Assembly: GCA_041746735.1 (NCBI GenBank)
Contig: JBGTGP010000051.1
Location: 62,001-126,000 of the forward strand
Length of the DNA stretch: 64,000 nt
Direction: 5' to 3'
DNA from: Opimibacter sp041746735
GTDB taxonomy: Bacteria > Bacteroidota > Bacteroidia > Chitinophagales > Saprospiraceae
A program made the position numbers and the translations under genes. The notes under the pieces are model-generated. The model worked only from the letters and a program-made list of their open reading frames with translations, was not told the DNA's origin and made no database searches. The first letter of the stretch is position 1; each line of letters begins with the position of its first letter. Shown piece after piece: positions 18,127-26,896 of this stretch.

Positions 18127-18624
18127 ATGCGCCACGTGACGTCAAAGCTCATGCTATGTCTGAGCCTTTGTACCCTATTCTGCTGCTCCCCCAAACCCTT
18201 CACTGCCGTGATGGTCCGGCCGGCATCCTGTTCGGATCAGGTTCAATTTGCTGAAGCGGCTTCCATGGGACATCTGCTATCTTTTGCGGATAAAATGCAC
18301 AAGCCGGTGTTCCTTTATTTCTGTGTGCCTTGGGTTGAGCCCTGCAAGCGGATGGAACAGTACGTATTTACCCAAAACGAAATGGCGTCGTATTATAACC
18401 GGAACTTCATCAACTACAAGGTGAATGTGGAAGGTAGCCATGCTGCATCAGACCTGGCCAACAAGTTTGGAGTGACTTCCTTTCCTACCATGGTGTATGT
18501 CGATGGTAAAGGCAAAGTCATGCGTCGGCATACGGGCCCGGCGACTGCAGCGCAATTGCTGGAGATAGGTTATTTTCTACACGAAGCCGTCGAGAAAGAA
18601 TATCTGACCCTTGGAGGCAGGTGA
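18127..18624 (+). CDS. Thioredoxin-fold exported protein lacking the first active-site Cys
   Basis: A 165-residue protein with a hydrophobic N-terminus (8-20, Cys-rich, possibly a lipoprotein signal) and a thioredoxin-like domain (50-150) of the DUF255/thioredoxin_7 type: KPVFLYF, VNVEGSHAASDLANKFGV and SFPTMVYVDGKG. The usual WCxxC site reads W69-V-E-P-C73, so the nucleophilic first Cys is Val while the second Cys stays; another Cys sits at 66 just before. It therefore cannot be a standard disulfide oxidoreductase and may bind or chaperone, or use Cys66/Cys73. Neighbours give no clear partner. Confidence 0.82.
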   Translation: MRHVTSKLMLCLSLCTLFCCSPKPFTAVMVRPASCSDQVQFAEAASMGHLLSFADKMHKPVFLYFCVPWVEPCKRMEQYVFTQNEMASYYNRNFINYKVNVEGSHAASDLANKFGVTSFPTMVYVDGKGKVMRRHTGPATAAQLLEIGYFLHEAVEKEYLTLGGR

Positions 18625-18722
18625 CGGTGTTGTCTTAACCTGATGATATGAGTCAACCTTACACTACACGTAGGACTATGCATTGCGGGTCTAATGGCTT
18701 TTCTTACGTGATCCATACTCCA

Positions 18723-20543
18723 TCAGGATTCCTCCGGCGTTGAGCCTGATCGAAGTGCCGCTATGATACGTGTTGCAGCGGATGGTCCGGCGACCTTGAC
18801 GATCTCCTCTTCAGGGGCTTCCCTTAATTTCTTTACGGATCCAAAATGCTTAAGGAGTTTAGTAGCCGTCTTGTCCCCTATTCCCTTGATCTCCGTAAGG
18901 CCGGTTTTGGTGAGAGATTTACTACGGGCATTCCGATGAAAGGTGATGGCAAAACGATGCGCTTCATTCCGTATCTGCTGTATCAGTCGCAATGATTCTG
19001 ATTTCTTGTCAATATAGAGCGGAATCGTATCTCCCGGAAAATATATTTCCTCCAGTTTTTTGGCAATGCCAATGACCGTCAACCGATCCCGAATCCCGAG
19101 GGCATCAATCGCTTCCATCGCCGCACTCAATTGACCTTTTCCACCATCAATGACCACGAGGTCCGGAAGGTTTACATTCTCATCCAGCATTCGCTTATAT
19201 CGCCGTTCGACGATCTCCCGCATAGAGGCAAAGTCATCTGGTCCTTCGACCGTTTTGATATGGAAATGCCGATAATCCCTTTTGGCCGGTCGTGCGTTTT
19301 TGAAAACAACACAGGAGGCCACCGGATGTGAGCCCTGAATATTACTATTGTCAAAACATTCGATATGCAATGCAGGACGGTCCATCCGCAGATCCTGTTG
19401 CAGCCGGCCCAGAATTCTTTCCGCCGGAGTTTGCTTCTGCACATGGCGAAGTTTGTCTTTCTGTTTTTGAAGCAGAAAATACCTGACATTCTTTAGAGAA
19501 AGATCAAGCAACTCCTTCTTTTCACCGCGCTGCGGAATGGTCTGGCTAACTCCCTGTTCGACCAGTTCGACATGATACGGCACTACGATCTCCTCGGTGA
19601 TACTATTAAATTTCTCACGCAGCCGATCGATCGTGTAGGCCAGCAATTCTGGTTCATCCTGATTGAGATTCTTTTGCAACTCCTGCGTATAGCTGTTGAT
19701 AATAGCTCCCTGCACCACCTTCAGATAGTTGACATACGCGTATGTATCATCCGTGGCGATGCTAAAGACATCAAGGTCTCGCTCCAGGTGGCTGACCACG
19801 GTTGACCTGGATTGATAGTCTTCAAAAAGGGTCAGTTTCTCTTTGATCTGTTGAGCTTTTTCAAATTCCATTTCCAGGGCATGGTGGTCCATACGTGACT
19901 TCAGATGGAGGATGACATCCCGAAAATGTCCCTTTAAGATATTGCGGACCTGGTCAATACGGGTATTGTAGGCATCTTCGCTTTCGAATCCTTCGCAGGG
20001 TCCCAGACAATTTTTGATATGATACTCCAGGCATACCTTGTATTTTTTTGCCGCTATGGGTTGAGGATTGAGCAAGAGCGTGCAGGTTCGCAGCGGGAAA
20101 ATTTTCTTTACGATCTCCAGAATCTCTTTCACTCTGGCTTTGGAGGTATAGGGTCCAAAATAGGTCGATCCATCCCGGATCACTCTGCGGGTCAGGAAGA
20201 CACGGGGAAACCGTTCGTTTTTAATGCAGATAAACGTATATGACTTGTCGTCCTTCAGGTTGACATTATAGCGGGGCTGTAGCTGTTTGATGAGCGTATT
20301 CTCCAGCAATAAAGCATCTTGTTCGCTTTCCACGATCGTGAACTCGAAATGGTGTGCATGGCGAACCATCGTCCGGGTTTTGAAATACTGGTGCTTTTTA
20401 TCCCCGAAATAGGAGGCGAGGCGATGGCGCAAACTTTTGGCTTTGCCGACATAAATGACCTTGCCTTCTTCGTTGAGGAAGCGATATACTCCTGGACCTT
20501 TCGGAATGGAATCTGATACTGCCTTGTAATCGTCATCCGTCAT
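18723..20543 (-). CDS. uvrC: Excinuclease ABC subunit C (UvrC)
   Basis: A 606-residue UvrC, the nuclease that makes both incisions in nucleotide excision repair. The GIY-YIG domain is at the start (GPGVYRFL...VIYVGKAKSLRHRLASYF). The Cys-rich linker region (CLEYHIKNCLGPCEG), the UVR motif (about 205-240), the RNase H-like nuclease domain (HIECFDNSNIQG; VVIDGGKGQL) and a C-terminal helix-hairpin-helix pair (LTEIKGIGDKTATKLL) follow in order. The start overlaps the mgsA stop by 4 nt, so the two are translationally coupled. Confidence 0.97.
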   Translation of the reverse strand: MTDDDYKAVSDSIPKGPGVYRFLNEEGKVIYVGKAKSLRHRLASYFGDKKHQYFKTRTMVRHAHHFEFTIVESEQDALLLENTLIKQLQPRYNVNLKDDKSYTFICIKNERFPRVFLTRRVIRDGSTYFGPYTSKARVKEILEIVKKIFPLRTCTLLLNPQPIAAKKYKVCLEYHIKNCLGPCEGFESEDAYNTRIDQVRNILKGHFRDVILHLKSRMDHHALEMEFEKAQQIKEKLTLFEDYQSRSTVVSHLERDLDVFSIATDDTYAYVNYLKVVQGAIINSYTQELQKNLNQDEPELLAYTIDRLREKFNSITEEIVVPYHVELVEQGVSQTIPQRGEKKELLDLSLKNVRYFLLQKQKDKLRHVQKQTPAERILGRLQQDLRMDRPALHIECFDNSNIQGSHPVASCVVFKNARPAKRDYRHFHIKTVEGPDDFASMREIVERRYKRMLDENVNLPDLVVIDGGKGQLSAAMEAIDALGIRDRLTVIGIAKKLEEIYFPGDTIPLYIDKKSESLRLIQQIRNEAHRFAITFHRNARSKSLTKTGLTEIKGIGDKTATKLLKHFGSVKKLREAPEEEIVKVAGPSAATRIIAALRSGSTPEES

Positions 20544-20923
20544 ATATCGGTAAACTCATCTGCGATCATACCTTTGAGGAGATACTCAGCAGAGGCCGGA
20601 TTGGTGGCCAGCGGAAGATTATGTACATCGCACAGGCGCATGAGCATCTGGACATCAGGTTCATGCGGGTGCTTACCGAGCGGATCGCGAAAGAAAAAAA
20701 CGAAATCGACCTCTCCGGCAGCGACTTTAGCGCCAATCTGTGCATCTCCGCCGTGGGGGCCGGAGAGGACCTTGGTGACCTTAAAACCTGCTTTTTCCAA
20801 AAAGGTGCCTGTTGTCGCGGTAGCGATGAGTTCCGTATTGCGAAACAGGTCCTTATGCTGGAGGAGGAAAGACACCAGGTCTGCTTTTTTACCATCATGG
20901 GCGATCATCGCGATTCGGAGCAT
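20540..20923 (-). CDS. mgsA: Methylglyoxal synthase
   Basis: A 127-residue enzyme that converts dihydroxyacetone phosphate to methylglyoxal and phosphate, a bypass of lower glycolysis. Active-site residues known from the E. coli enzyme are present: H9 (HDGKK), the TTGT phosphate loop (37-40), D60 (GPHGGDAQIG), D80 (FFRDPL), H87 and D90 (HPHEPD). It is the first gene of a pair with uvrC. Methylglyoxal damages DNA, so coupling to a repair nuclease is suggestive but may be chance. Confidence 0.95.
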   Translation of the reverse strand: MLRIAMIAHDGKKADLVSFLLQHKDLFRNTELIATATTGTFLEKAGFKVTKVLSGPHGGDAQIGAKVAAGEVDFVFFFRDPLGKHPHEPDVQMLMRLCDVHNLPLATNPASAEYLLKGMIADEFTDI

Positions 20924-21006
20924 AGGCGCAATTGTTAGTATTTTGTGGGGTAAAGTTCATCAAAAATCAAATTCCCGGCACTATACGGGGACATTTCCCA
21001 TTCACT

Positions 21007-23754
21007 ATGAAATACATCCTCACCCTTTCGCTTTTCATGCTTTTCTTCACCGTTTTGCAAGGTCAATCCGGCGCGAAAAAAATATTGGATCATCCCGATT
21101 TTCTGATCTGGAATACGCTGCAAGACAGTCGGATCTCGGCGGATGGGCGCTATGTGATCTATCGGACTGTGCCGGGAGAAGGTGACGGAAAACTCCGGAT
21201 CTATGATGCTCTGACGACCATTACCTTTACTCTGGACCGGGTCAGTAAGGCGGCAATAGATTATGATGGCCGGTATGTATATGGCCTGATCAGCCCTCAC
21301 CGGGATAGTTTACGCAACCTCGAACGACGTAAGGTGAATAAAAAAGAATGGCCTTGTGATACACTATTTATTGCCTTGCTGCCTATGCAATCCATCACCC
21401 GAATACCTTATGTCAAGGACTATACAGCACCTGAAAAGCTAGGAGGTTGGTTGTCCTATACCCTGAGTGATCAGGCTTTTCCCGCCGACACGAGCAAGAC
21501 TAAAAAAAAGACTAAAAAAGATATTGTTCACCTGATCATTCGTCAACTTACGACAGGAAGGGAAGATACCCTCAGGCATGTATTGGAACATGTTTGGGCG
21601 GAAAAAGCACCTGTGCTGGTTGCTGCTACAGGCGCCAGAGACTCCACCGAAACAGCAGGGGTAGCGTGCTGGGTAGAGCATACCTGGAGGTATATTAAAA
21701 GACAAAAGGGCGAGTACACTAAACTATCTCTGGCACAACCTGGCAATCAGGTTGCTTTTGTAGCACACTTTGACACCACCCAACTACAGGTGAAGCCTTG
21801 GGAGTTATTCTATTACGACTTCAAAACTGATTCCGCGCAATCGATAGCCCGAAAGAACACATCATCCCTGCCTCTCGTCAGTCAGCATAGTGACCTGAGA
21901 TGGAGTGAGGATGGAAAATACCTGTACTATGGTCGTGCTGAGATTCCTTACATCAAAGACACTACCCTTTTGTCGGATGAAATCGTGGATGTCGAAGTAT
22001 GGTCGACAGATGATCCAATACTGTATACGGTGCAGAATGTCAATAAAAGCAATGAAGAAAAAAGGGCATACACCTTTGTCTATGACACACAGAGTGGACA
22101 GCATACCGGTTTGTCAAGTCCGGCCTGGGAAACTGTTGTTTTCGGAATAGACCGTAACGGGCGGTATGCTCTGACCTACACCGAGAAGCCTTATCTGAAA
22201 GAAGCTACCTGGGAGGGTGAAGTCCGGAAAGACCTGGCCAGGGTCGATTTACTGACAGGGGCGGTCATGCCTTTTAGAAAAGGACTATACACCCATCCAC
22301 GTATTTCACCCGCCGGGACCTATGCCTATGGATACAGTGTAGCGGACAGTACATGGTGGGTGTGCAACCTGGCTACAGGAACTTTGCGATGGATGGACCG
22401 AAAAGGACGCAACGGTTTTTCAGACGAACAATTTGATATGCCGTCCCATCCCCATTCTTATGGATTGGCCGGATGGATACAAGCAGACCAGTCTTTAATC
22501 GTGTATGACCGATATGATCTATGGGCCTGGTCACCTGAACAAAGTGCTGATCCCGTTGCTCTGACAAATGGCCGGAGTAGGCAGCAAATATACCGGTATG
22601 TCAGAACGAATCCGGAAGAACGATACCTGTCACCTACTGACCCCTGGTTGATCCATGTCAGGGATGACATCAGTAAGTCCAGTGGGTATACCTGGTTTAG
22701 ACCATCATCCATGACGCTGGATGAGCCTATCACTGCGCCGTATGAATACAGCCGTCAGGTCACCCGTGCCCGAAATGCGGAGAGTTGGCTCTTTCAAAAA
22801 GAAAATTTTGAGACCTTTCCGGACTTGCGTCTGTCTACAGATGCTTTTCAAACAGACCGACAGATCTCTGAGGTCAATCCGCAACAAAAGGATTATGCAT
22901 GGGGTAGTATCCGGCTGTATCACTGGAAAGACTGGCAGGATCAAATGCGTACAGGATTGCTGGTGTTACCGCCCGGATATGATACGCTACGGAGTTATCC
23001 GATGATCGTCAACTTTTATGAGCGGTCTTCTGACAACCTGCACAGTCACCCTACCCCGGTACCGCACAGATCGACGATCAATTATGCGTTTTATGCCAGC
23101 AGAGGCTATGTCATCTTTAACCCGGATATCGAATATCGAACAGAAATGCCAGGCGAGAGTGCCTATCAGATCGTCATGTCCGGCACTACGAGTCTGGTTC
23201 GAGACCGGATAGCCGATCCGGAAAACATGGCCTTGCAAGGGCATTCCTGGGGTGGATATCAGATCGCCTATATTGTCACCCGAACTCCAATGTTCAAATG
23301 TGCGGCAGCTGGTGCGGCAGTGGTGAATATGACCAGTGCGTATGGTGGTATTCGTTGGGGAACGGGTATGGCTCGAATGTTTCAGTACGAGAAAAGCCAG
23401 AGTCGTTTGGGGAAGTCACTTTGGCAGGACCAGAATATATATCTTCAAAATTCGCCGCTTTTCAAAGCAAATAAAATCGAAACGCCACTCTTGCTGATGC
23501 ACAACGATGAGGATGCGGCGGTACCCTTTGAGCAGGCCATTGAGTTTTATCTGGCGCTTCGCCGACTGGATAAAAAGGCATGGCTCCTCAATTACCGGGG
23601 TGAACCTCACTGGCCGGTCAAGTGGCATAACCGAAAAGATTTTCAGTTGCGTATGAGTCAGTTTTTCGACCACTACCTGATGGGAAAGCCCATGCCGGAA
23701 TGGATGGCTAAAGGGGTTCCTGCTGTGGCAAGGGGCATCAAATCGGGATTGTAA
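21007..23754 (+). CDS. Secreted S9-family (prolyl oligopeptidase) peptidase
   Basis: A 915-residue serine peptidase with a signal peptide (MKYILTLSLFMLFFTVLQGQ). The open frame reaches 20932, but ATG 21007 begins the signal sequence. Residues about 30-620 are a beta-propeller-like region. The alpha/beta-hydrolase domain follows, with the nucleophile in GHSWGG (Ser747), the Asp in LMHNDEDAAVP and the His in YRGEPHWP. It should act on peptides in the periplasm or outside the cell. The VOC gene begins 1 nt after its stop, so the two share an mRNA. Confidence 0.92.
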   Translation: MKYILTLSLFMLFFTVLQGQSGAKKILDHPDFLIWNTLQDSRISADGRYVIYRTVPGEGDGKLRIYDALTTITFTLDRVSKAAIDYDGRYVYGLISPHRDSLRNLERRKVNKKEWPCDTLFIALLPMQSITRIPYVKDYTAPEKLGGWLSYTLSDQAFPADTSKTKKKTKKDIVHLIIRQLTTGREDTLRHVLEHVWAEKAPVLVAATGARDSTETAGVACWVEHTWRYIKRQKGEYTKLSLAQPGNQVAFVAHFDTTQLQVKPWELFYYDFKTDSAQSIARKNTSSLPLVSQHSDLRWSEDGKYLYYGRAEIPYIKDTTLLSDEIVDVEVWSTDDPILYTVQNVNKSNEEKRAYTFVYDTQSGQHTGLSSPAWETVVFGIDRNGRYALTYTEKPYLKEATWEGEVRKDLARVDLLTGAVMPFRKGLYTHPRISPAGTYAYGYSVADSTWWVCNLATGTLRWMDRKGRNGFSDEQFDMPSHPHSYGLAGWIQADQSLIVYDRYDLWAWSPEQSADPVALTNGRSRQQIYRYVRTNPEERYLSPTDPWLIHVRDDISKSSGYTWFRPSSMTLDEPITAPYEYSRQVTRARNAESWLFQKENFETFPDLRLSTDAFQTDRQISEVNPQQKDYAWGSIRLYHWKDWQDQMRTGLLVLPPGYDTLRSYPMIVNFYERSSDNLHSHPTPVPHRSTINYAFYASRGYVIFNPDIEYRTEMPGESAYQIVMSGTTSLVRDRIADPENMALQGHSWGGYQIAYIVTRTPMFKCAAAGAAVVNMTSAYGGIRWGTGMARMFQYEKSQSRLGKSLWQDQNIYLQNSPLFKANKIETPLLLMHNDEDAAVPFEQAIEFYLALRRLDKKAWLLNYRGEPHWPVKWHNRKDFQLRMSQFFDHYLMGKPMPEWMAKGVPAVARGIKSGL

Positions 23755-23755
23755 C

Positions 23756-24124
23756 ATGGGTATACTGATCAGCGTGCATCCTAAATTGCCTACGCGGGAT
23801 ATGGATGTTACAAAGAGGTACTATCAAACTCAACTTGATTTTGTTGTTGCTGGTGAATACCCGGAATATCTGATTCTGGTATGGGATGATATCGAAATCC
23901 ATTTCTTTTCCTTTCCGGGCTTAAAGCGGGAGGAAAATTATGGGCAGGTCTATATCAGGACAAATAATATAGATCGGCTCTATCATTCTCTACTGGATAA
24001 AAAAGTAAAAATTCACCCTAACGGACATTTGGAAATGAAGCCGTGGGGGCAGCGGGAGTTTTCGTTATTGGATCCTGATAAAAACCTTCTGACTTTTGGT
24101 GAAAGTGTTCGGGTGGAGTTGTAA
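23756..24124 (+). CDS. VOC-superfamily (glyoxalase/bleomycin-resistance-like) protein
   Basis: A 122-residue single-domain protein of the vicinal oxygen chelate fold: HPKLPTRDMDVTKRYYQTQLDF at the start, a WDDIEIHFFSF strand and FSLLDPDKNLLTFGES at the end. The pattern HPKLPTRDM...F resembles bleomycin-binding-like VOC proteins, which often lack the full metal triad. It is co-transcribed with the S9 peptidase. Function (small-molecule binding or detoxification) cannot be set from sequence. Confidence 0.83.
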   Translation: MGILISVHPKLPTRDMDVTKRYYQTQLDFVVAGEYPEYLILVWDDIEIHFFSFPGLKREENYGQVYIRTNNIDRLYHSLLDKKVKIHPNGHLEMKPWGQREFSLLDPDKNLLTFGESVRVEL

Positions 24125-24158
24125 AGTTATGCAGATCTTCATACGCGTCACAGATTCA

Positions 24159-25184
24159 TTAGTCATCTAACCATTCTACGACTACCTTTCCTATACTTTT
24201 TCGGGCTTCAACAAATGCGTGGGCATCAGCCAGTTGGCCGGAAGGAAAAATGCGGCCGATGTGGGGCTTAAGAACGCCTTCCTGGTACAGTTGCTGAACG
24301 CCGCGGAAAGACGTTGCGATCATGTCCGGTCGATAGTCGGCGATGCGGAGCATATTAATTCCTATGAGGCTTTGGGATTTACCGAGGTAGGCAATAGGTG
24401 AAAAAAGTCCGAAGCCCCAGGCCAGTCGAAGTAATGGTATAATCCCTTTTTTTCCACTCAGCGCAGCGGCTCCGAGTGAAATAATACGACCACCTGGAGC
24501 GAGAAAGGATTTTGCGATCCGGATGGACTTTCCGCCGATATTGTCAAATACGACGTCAACCTTTCCATCGAGATGCTGATGAAGGTAGGTCTGATACTGA
24601 GTTTCATGGTGATTGATGACATGTTGCACACCCAGCGTATGCAGATAATCTGCTTTATCCTTACCGCCTGCTACACCGATCACCGTACAACCGCGCCAGA
24701 GGGCAATCTGAATCAGCGCAGTACCCAATCCGCCTGCCGCTGCATGAATCAATACCTTCTCCTCAGGGAGTAGTGTCTGGGCCTGCATGGTAGCATGCCA
24801 GGCCGTAACGCATTGAGTGGCCAGAGCACATCCAATGCCGATAGGTGCATCATTCGGGAGCAATCCTACAGCTTCAGCCCGGGTGACAGCATAGCGGGCA
24901 TACCCTCCAAAGCGAGTGAGGGCAAATACCCGATCTCCTTTCCGTAAACCAATTACATCCGGACCTGTCTGATCAATAACGCCTTCCACATCATACCCAA
25001 TAACACAAGGTAACGGGGGACATTCCCGGTACAATCCCTGTCTGGCCATGATATCTGCGTAGTTAAGACCAAAGGCTGTCACCCGGATGCGAACTTCTCC
25101 CAGACCGGGCATGGGATCCGGAACTTCTTTGAGTTGAAAAGAAAGAGATGGCGTACTATGGCGAACGAGCAGATGAGCGAGCAT
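24159..25184 (-). CDS. Zinc-free MDR oxidoreductase, quinone reductase-like
   Basis: A 341-residue medium-chain dehydrogenase/reductase. The N-terminal GroES-like domain has FGLNYADIMARQGLY and GYDVEGVI. The NADPH-binding Rossmann motif is AAAGGLGTALIQIA, with a VAGGKDKADYL cofactor-selecting strand. The Cys/His residues that bind zinc in alcohol dehydrogenases are missing, pointing to the QOR/VAT-1 branch, which reduces quinones or enones. Start ATG 25184. It is convergent with the VOC gene. Confidence 0.9.
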   Translation of the reverse strand: MLAHLLVRHSTPSLSFQLKEVPDPMPGLGEVRIRVTAFGLNYADIMARQGLYRECPPLPCVIGYDVEGVIDQTGPDVIGLRKGDRVFALTRFGGYARYAVTRAEAVGLLPNDAPIGIGCALATQCVTAWHATMQAQTLLPEEKVLIHAAAGGLGTALIQIALWRGCTVIGVAGGKDKADYLHTLGVQHVINHHETQYQTYLHQHLDGKVDVVFDNIGGKSIRIAKSFLAPGGRIISLGAAALSGKKGIIPLLRLAWGFGLFSPIAYLGKSQSLIGINMLRIADYRPDMIATSFRGVQQLYQEGVLKPHIGRIFPSGQLADAHAFVEARKSIGKVVVEWLDD

Positions 25185-25507
25185 AAAGTCAATTTTGATT
25201 AGAATCCAATAGCAGGGGCTTCATAAAACAACCGGTCTCAAACGATCAGCCGGCTCTGAAAATATTGAATTCTGTGGAAATTAGCGTATACACGTGTGAA
25301 AGTGTTCTGCTAAAGGGCCCTCAACGCCTTTTTAGCCCGATGTGTTTAGATGCAAAAATATGGATGACCCGTGTACCTGCGATGTAGCCGGATGGAAACC
25401 CGTCGGAAATACATTCTTATTAGAAACTTCTAAGGAATAGTAAATACCGGATAAACCGGAGAAATGCCTTCCTTTTTGAGTACCTTTGTCCCTGAAAATA
25501 TCTCCTC
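25185..25507. other. Intergenic region between divergent MDR and haloperoxidase genes
   Basis: 323 bp with no credible gene. It holds an 8-bp palindrome ACACGTGT at 25290-25297 and, at its right end, the promoter box of the haloperoxidase gene. Nothing else stands out. Confidence 0.5.
25481..25488 (+). promoter_or_regulatory. Candidate -7 box of the haloperoxidase-like gene
   Basis: TACCTTTG is a perfect TAnnTTTG match with 19 nt between the box and the ATG at 25508. No clear TTTG lies about 19 nt upstream. Confidence 0.45.
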
Positions 25508-26833
25508 ATGCGAATCCGGATTTTCGCTCCCTTGTTGCTCCTCCTCGCGCTTCATACTGCGTGTAATCAAAATGGTTTTGACAACTCGGTTTGCGCCAAT
25601 ACTTCATACATCCATCAGGCAGTTGATAAAACGACCGACATCATTGTACATGATATATTCTCTCCGGTTGTTGCGGCGCGTATATATGCTTATGCGTCAA
25701 TTGCGTTGTATGAAACGCTACGCCATGGAGATTCATCCTATAAAAGCCTGGCCGGCCAATTACATGAACTGACCGAGGTCCCCGCGCCTCCATCTGACCC
25801 TGCTGTCGATATCCATATTGCTGGTATGCATGCGTACACGACCGTCGCAAAGGCGCTTGTGTTTTCAGAAGTGGATATGGAAGATTTTCGTGTAGCCATT
25901 TATGATGATCTGAAAAGTAAGGGCGTACCGGAGTCCACTATTGCAGCATCCAAAGCGTATGGTCAGACTGTAGCCGATCACATATTGGCGTGGTCCAAAA
26001 AAGATAATTATGCGGAGACCCGGAGCGCCACGAAATTTACCGTCTCCAATCAACCTTCCCGCTGGCAGCCTACGCCTCCCGGATTTATGGAAGGCGTCGA
26101 ACCCAACTGGCGACTTATACGCCCCATGGTCATTGACAGTGCCAGTCAGTTTACTCCACTTCCTCATACCCCGTTCAGTACGGATAAGAACTCGCTTTTT
26201 TATAAGCAGGCCATGGAAGTCTACACGGCTGTAGATTCCGGAAAAGAAGAAAAACTGGCTATTGCCAATTTCTGGGATTGCAATCCTTACGTGATGCATC
26301 AACAGGGCCACCTGATGTTTGCTACTAAAAAAATCACACCGGGCGGACACTGGATGGGCATTGCAGGTATCGCATCCCGCAAAGCAGGGCTGGACATGGT
26401 CGGCACAGCTGAGGCCTATGCACTGACCGCTATTGGTTTGTTTGATGGTTTTATCAGTTGCTGGGATGAAAAATTCAGAAGCAATCTGGTACGTCCTGAG
26501 ACTTTTATCAACCGATATATCGATCCAAACTGGGTGCCGACACTTCAGACACCGCCATTTCCGGAACATACCAGTGGTCACAGCGTGATTTCTACGGCAT
26601 CTTCAGTGATTCTGACCAGATTGTTTGGAGAAAACTTTGCGTTTTCGGATAGTACTGAAGTACCTTACGACCTGCCTGTGCGTGATTTTAATTCCTTTAA
26701 GGAAGCAGCGGCAGAAGCAGCGATCAGCCGATATTATGGAGGTATTCATTATATGCCTGCCATCGAATATGGTGTATCACAAGGTGAAAAAGTGGGTGAA
26801 TACATCATGGCTAAGATTAACACACGCCAATAG
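25508..26833 (+). CDS. Vanadium-dependent haloperoxidase-like (PAP2) exported protein
   Basis: A 441-residue exported protein; the N-terminus ends LHTAC and may be a lipoprotein signal. All residues that bind vanadate (or phosphate in PAP2 phosphatases) are visible: K322 and R329 in KFRSNLVRP, S356-G357-H358 in EHTSGHS, and R408 and H414 in SRYYGGIH. The helical architecture and the 441-residue length match bacterial vanadium-dependent haloperoxidase-related proteins. Whether it oxidises halides or removes phosphate is not decidable; H358 as acid/base is compatible with both. It lies upstream of fumC, which has its own promoter. Confidence 0.88.
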   Translation: MRIRIFAPLLLLLALHTACNQNGFDNSVCANTSYIHQAVDKTTDIIVHDIFSPVVAARIYAYASIALYETLRHGDSSYKSLAGQLHELTEVPAPPSDPAVDIHIAGMHAYTTVAKALVFSEVDMEDFRVAIYDDLKSKGVPESTIAASKAYGQTVADHILAWSKKDNYAETRSATKFTVSNQPSRWQPTPPGFMEGVEPNWRLIRPMVIDSASQFTPLPHTPFSTDKNSLFYKQAMEVYTAVDSGKEEKLAIANFWDCNPYVMHQQGHLMFATKKITPGGHWMGIAGIASRKAGLDMVGTAEAYALTAIGLFDGFISCWDEKFRSNLVRPETFINRYIDPNWVPTLQTPPFPEHTSGHSVISTASSVILTRLFGENFAFSDSTEVPYDLPVRDFNSFKEAAAEAAISRYYGGIHYMPAIEYGVSQGEKVGEYIMAKINTRQ

Positions 26834-26843
26834 GGTTTCTGTT

Positions 26844-26875
26844 TTTGGTCTTCCATAACCGGGTGGTTATCTTTA
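26844..26875 (+). promoter_or_regulatory. fumC promoter with overlapping inverted repeat
   Basis: TTTG at 26844-26847, a 20-nt spacer and TATCTTTA at 26868-26875 fit the Bacteroidota housekeeping promoter; the ATG of fumC is 21 nt downstream. An inverted repeat ATAACC-GGGT-GGTTAT (26855-26870) fills the spacer and overlaps the -7 box, so it may be an operator. It could also be a weak end-of-gene hairpin. Confidence 0.5.
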
Positions 26876-26896
26876 GCCTTCATTTGGTGATAGGTT

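Noticed and set aside
25865..26581. 238-codon minus-strand frame opposite the haloperoxidase-like gene
   Set aside because: Antisense shadow; the plus-strand frame has the full vanadate-binding motif set.
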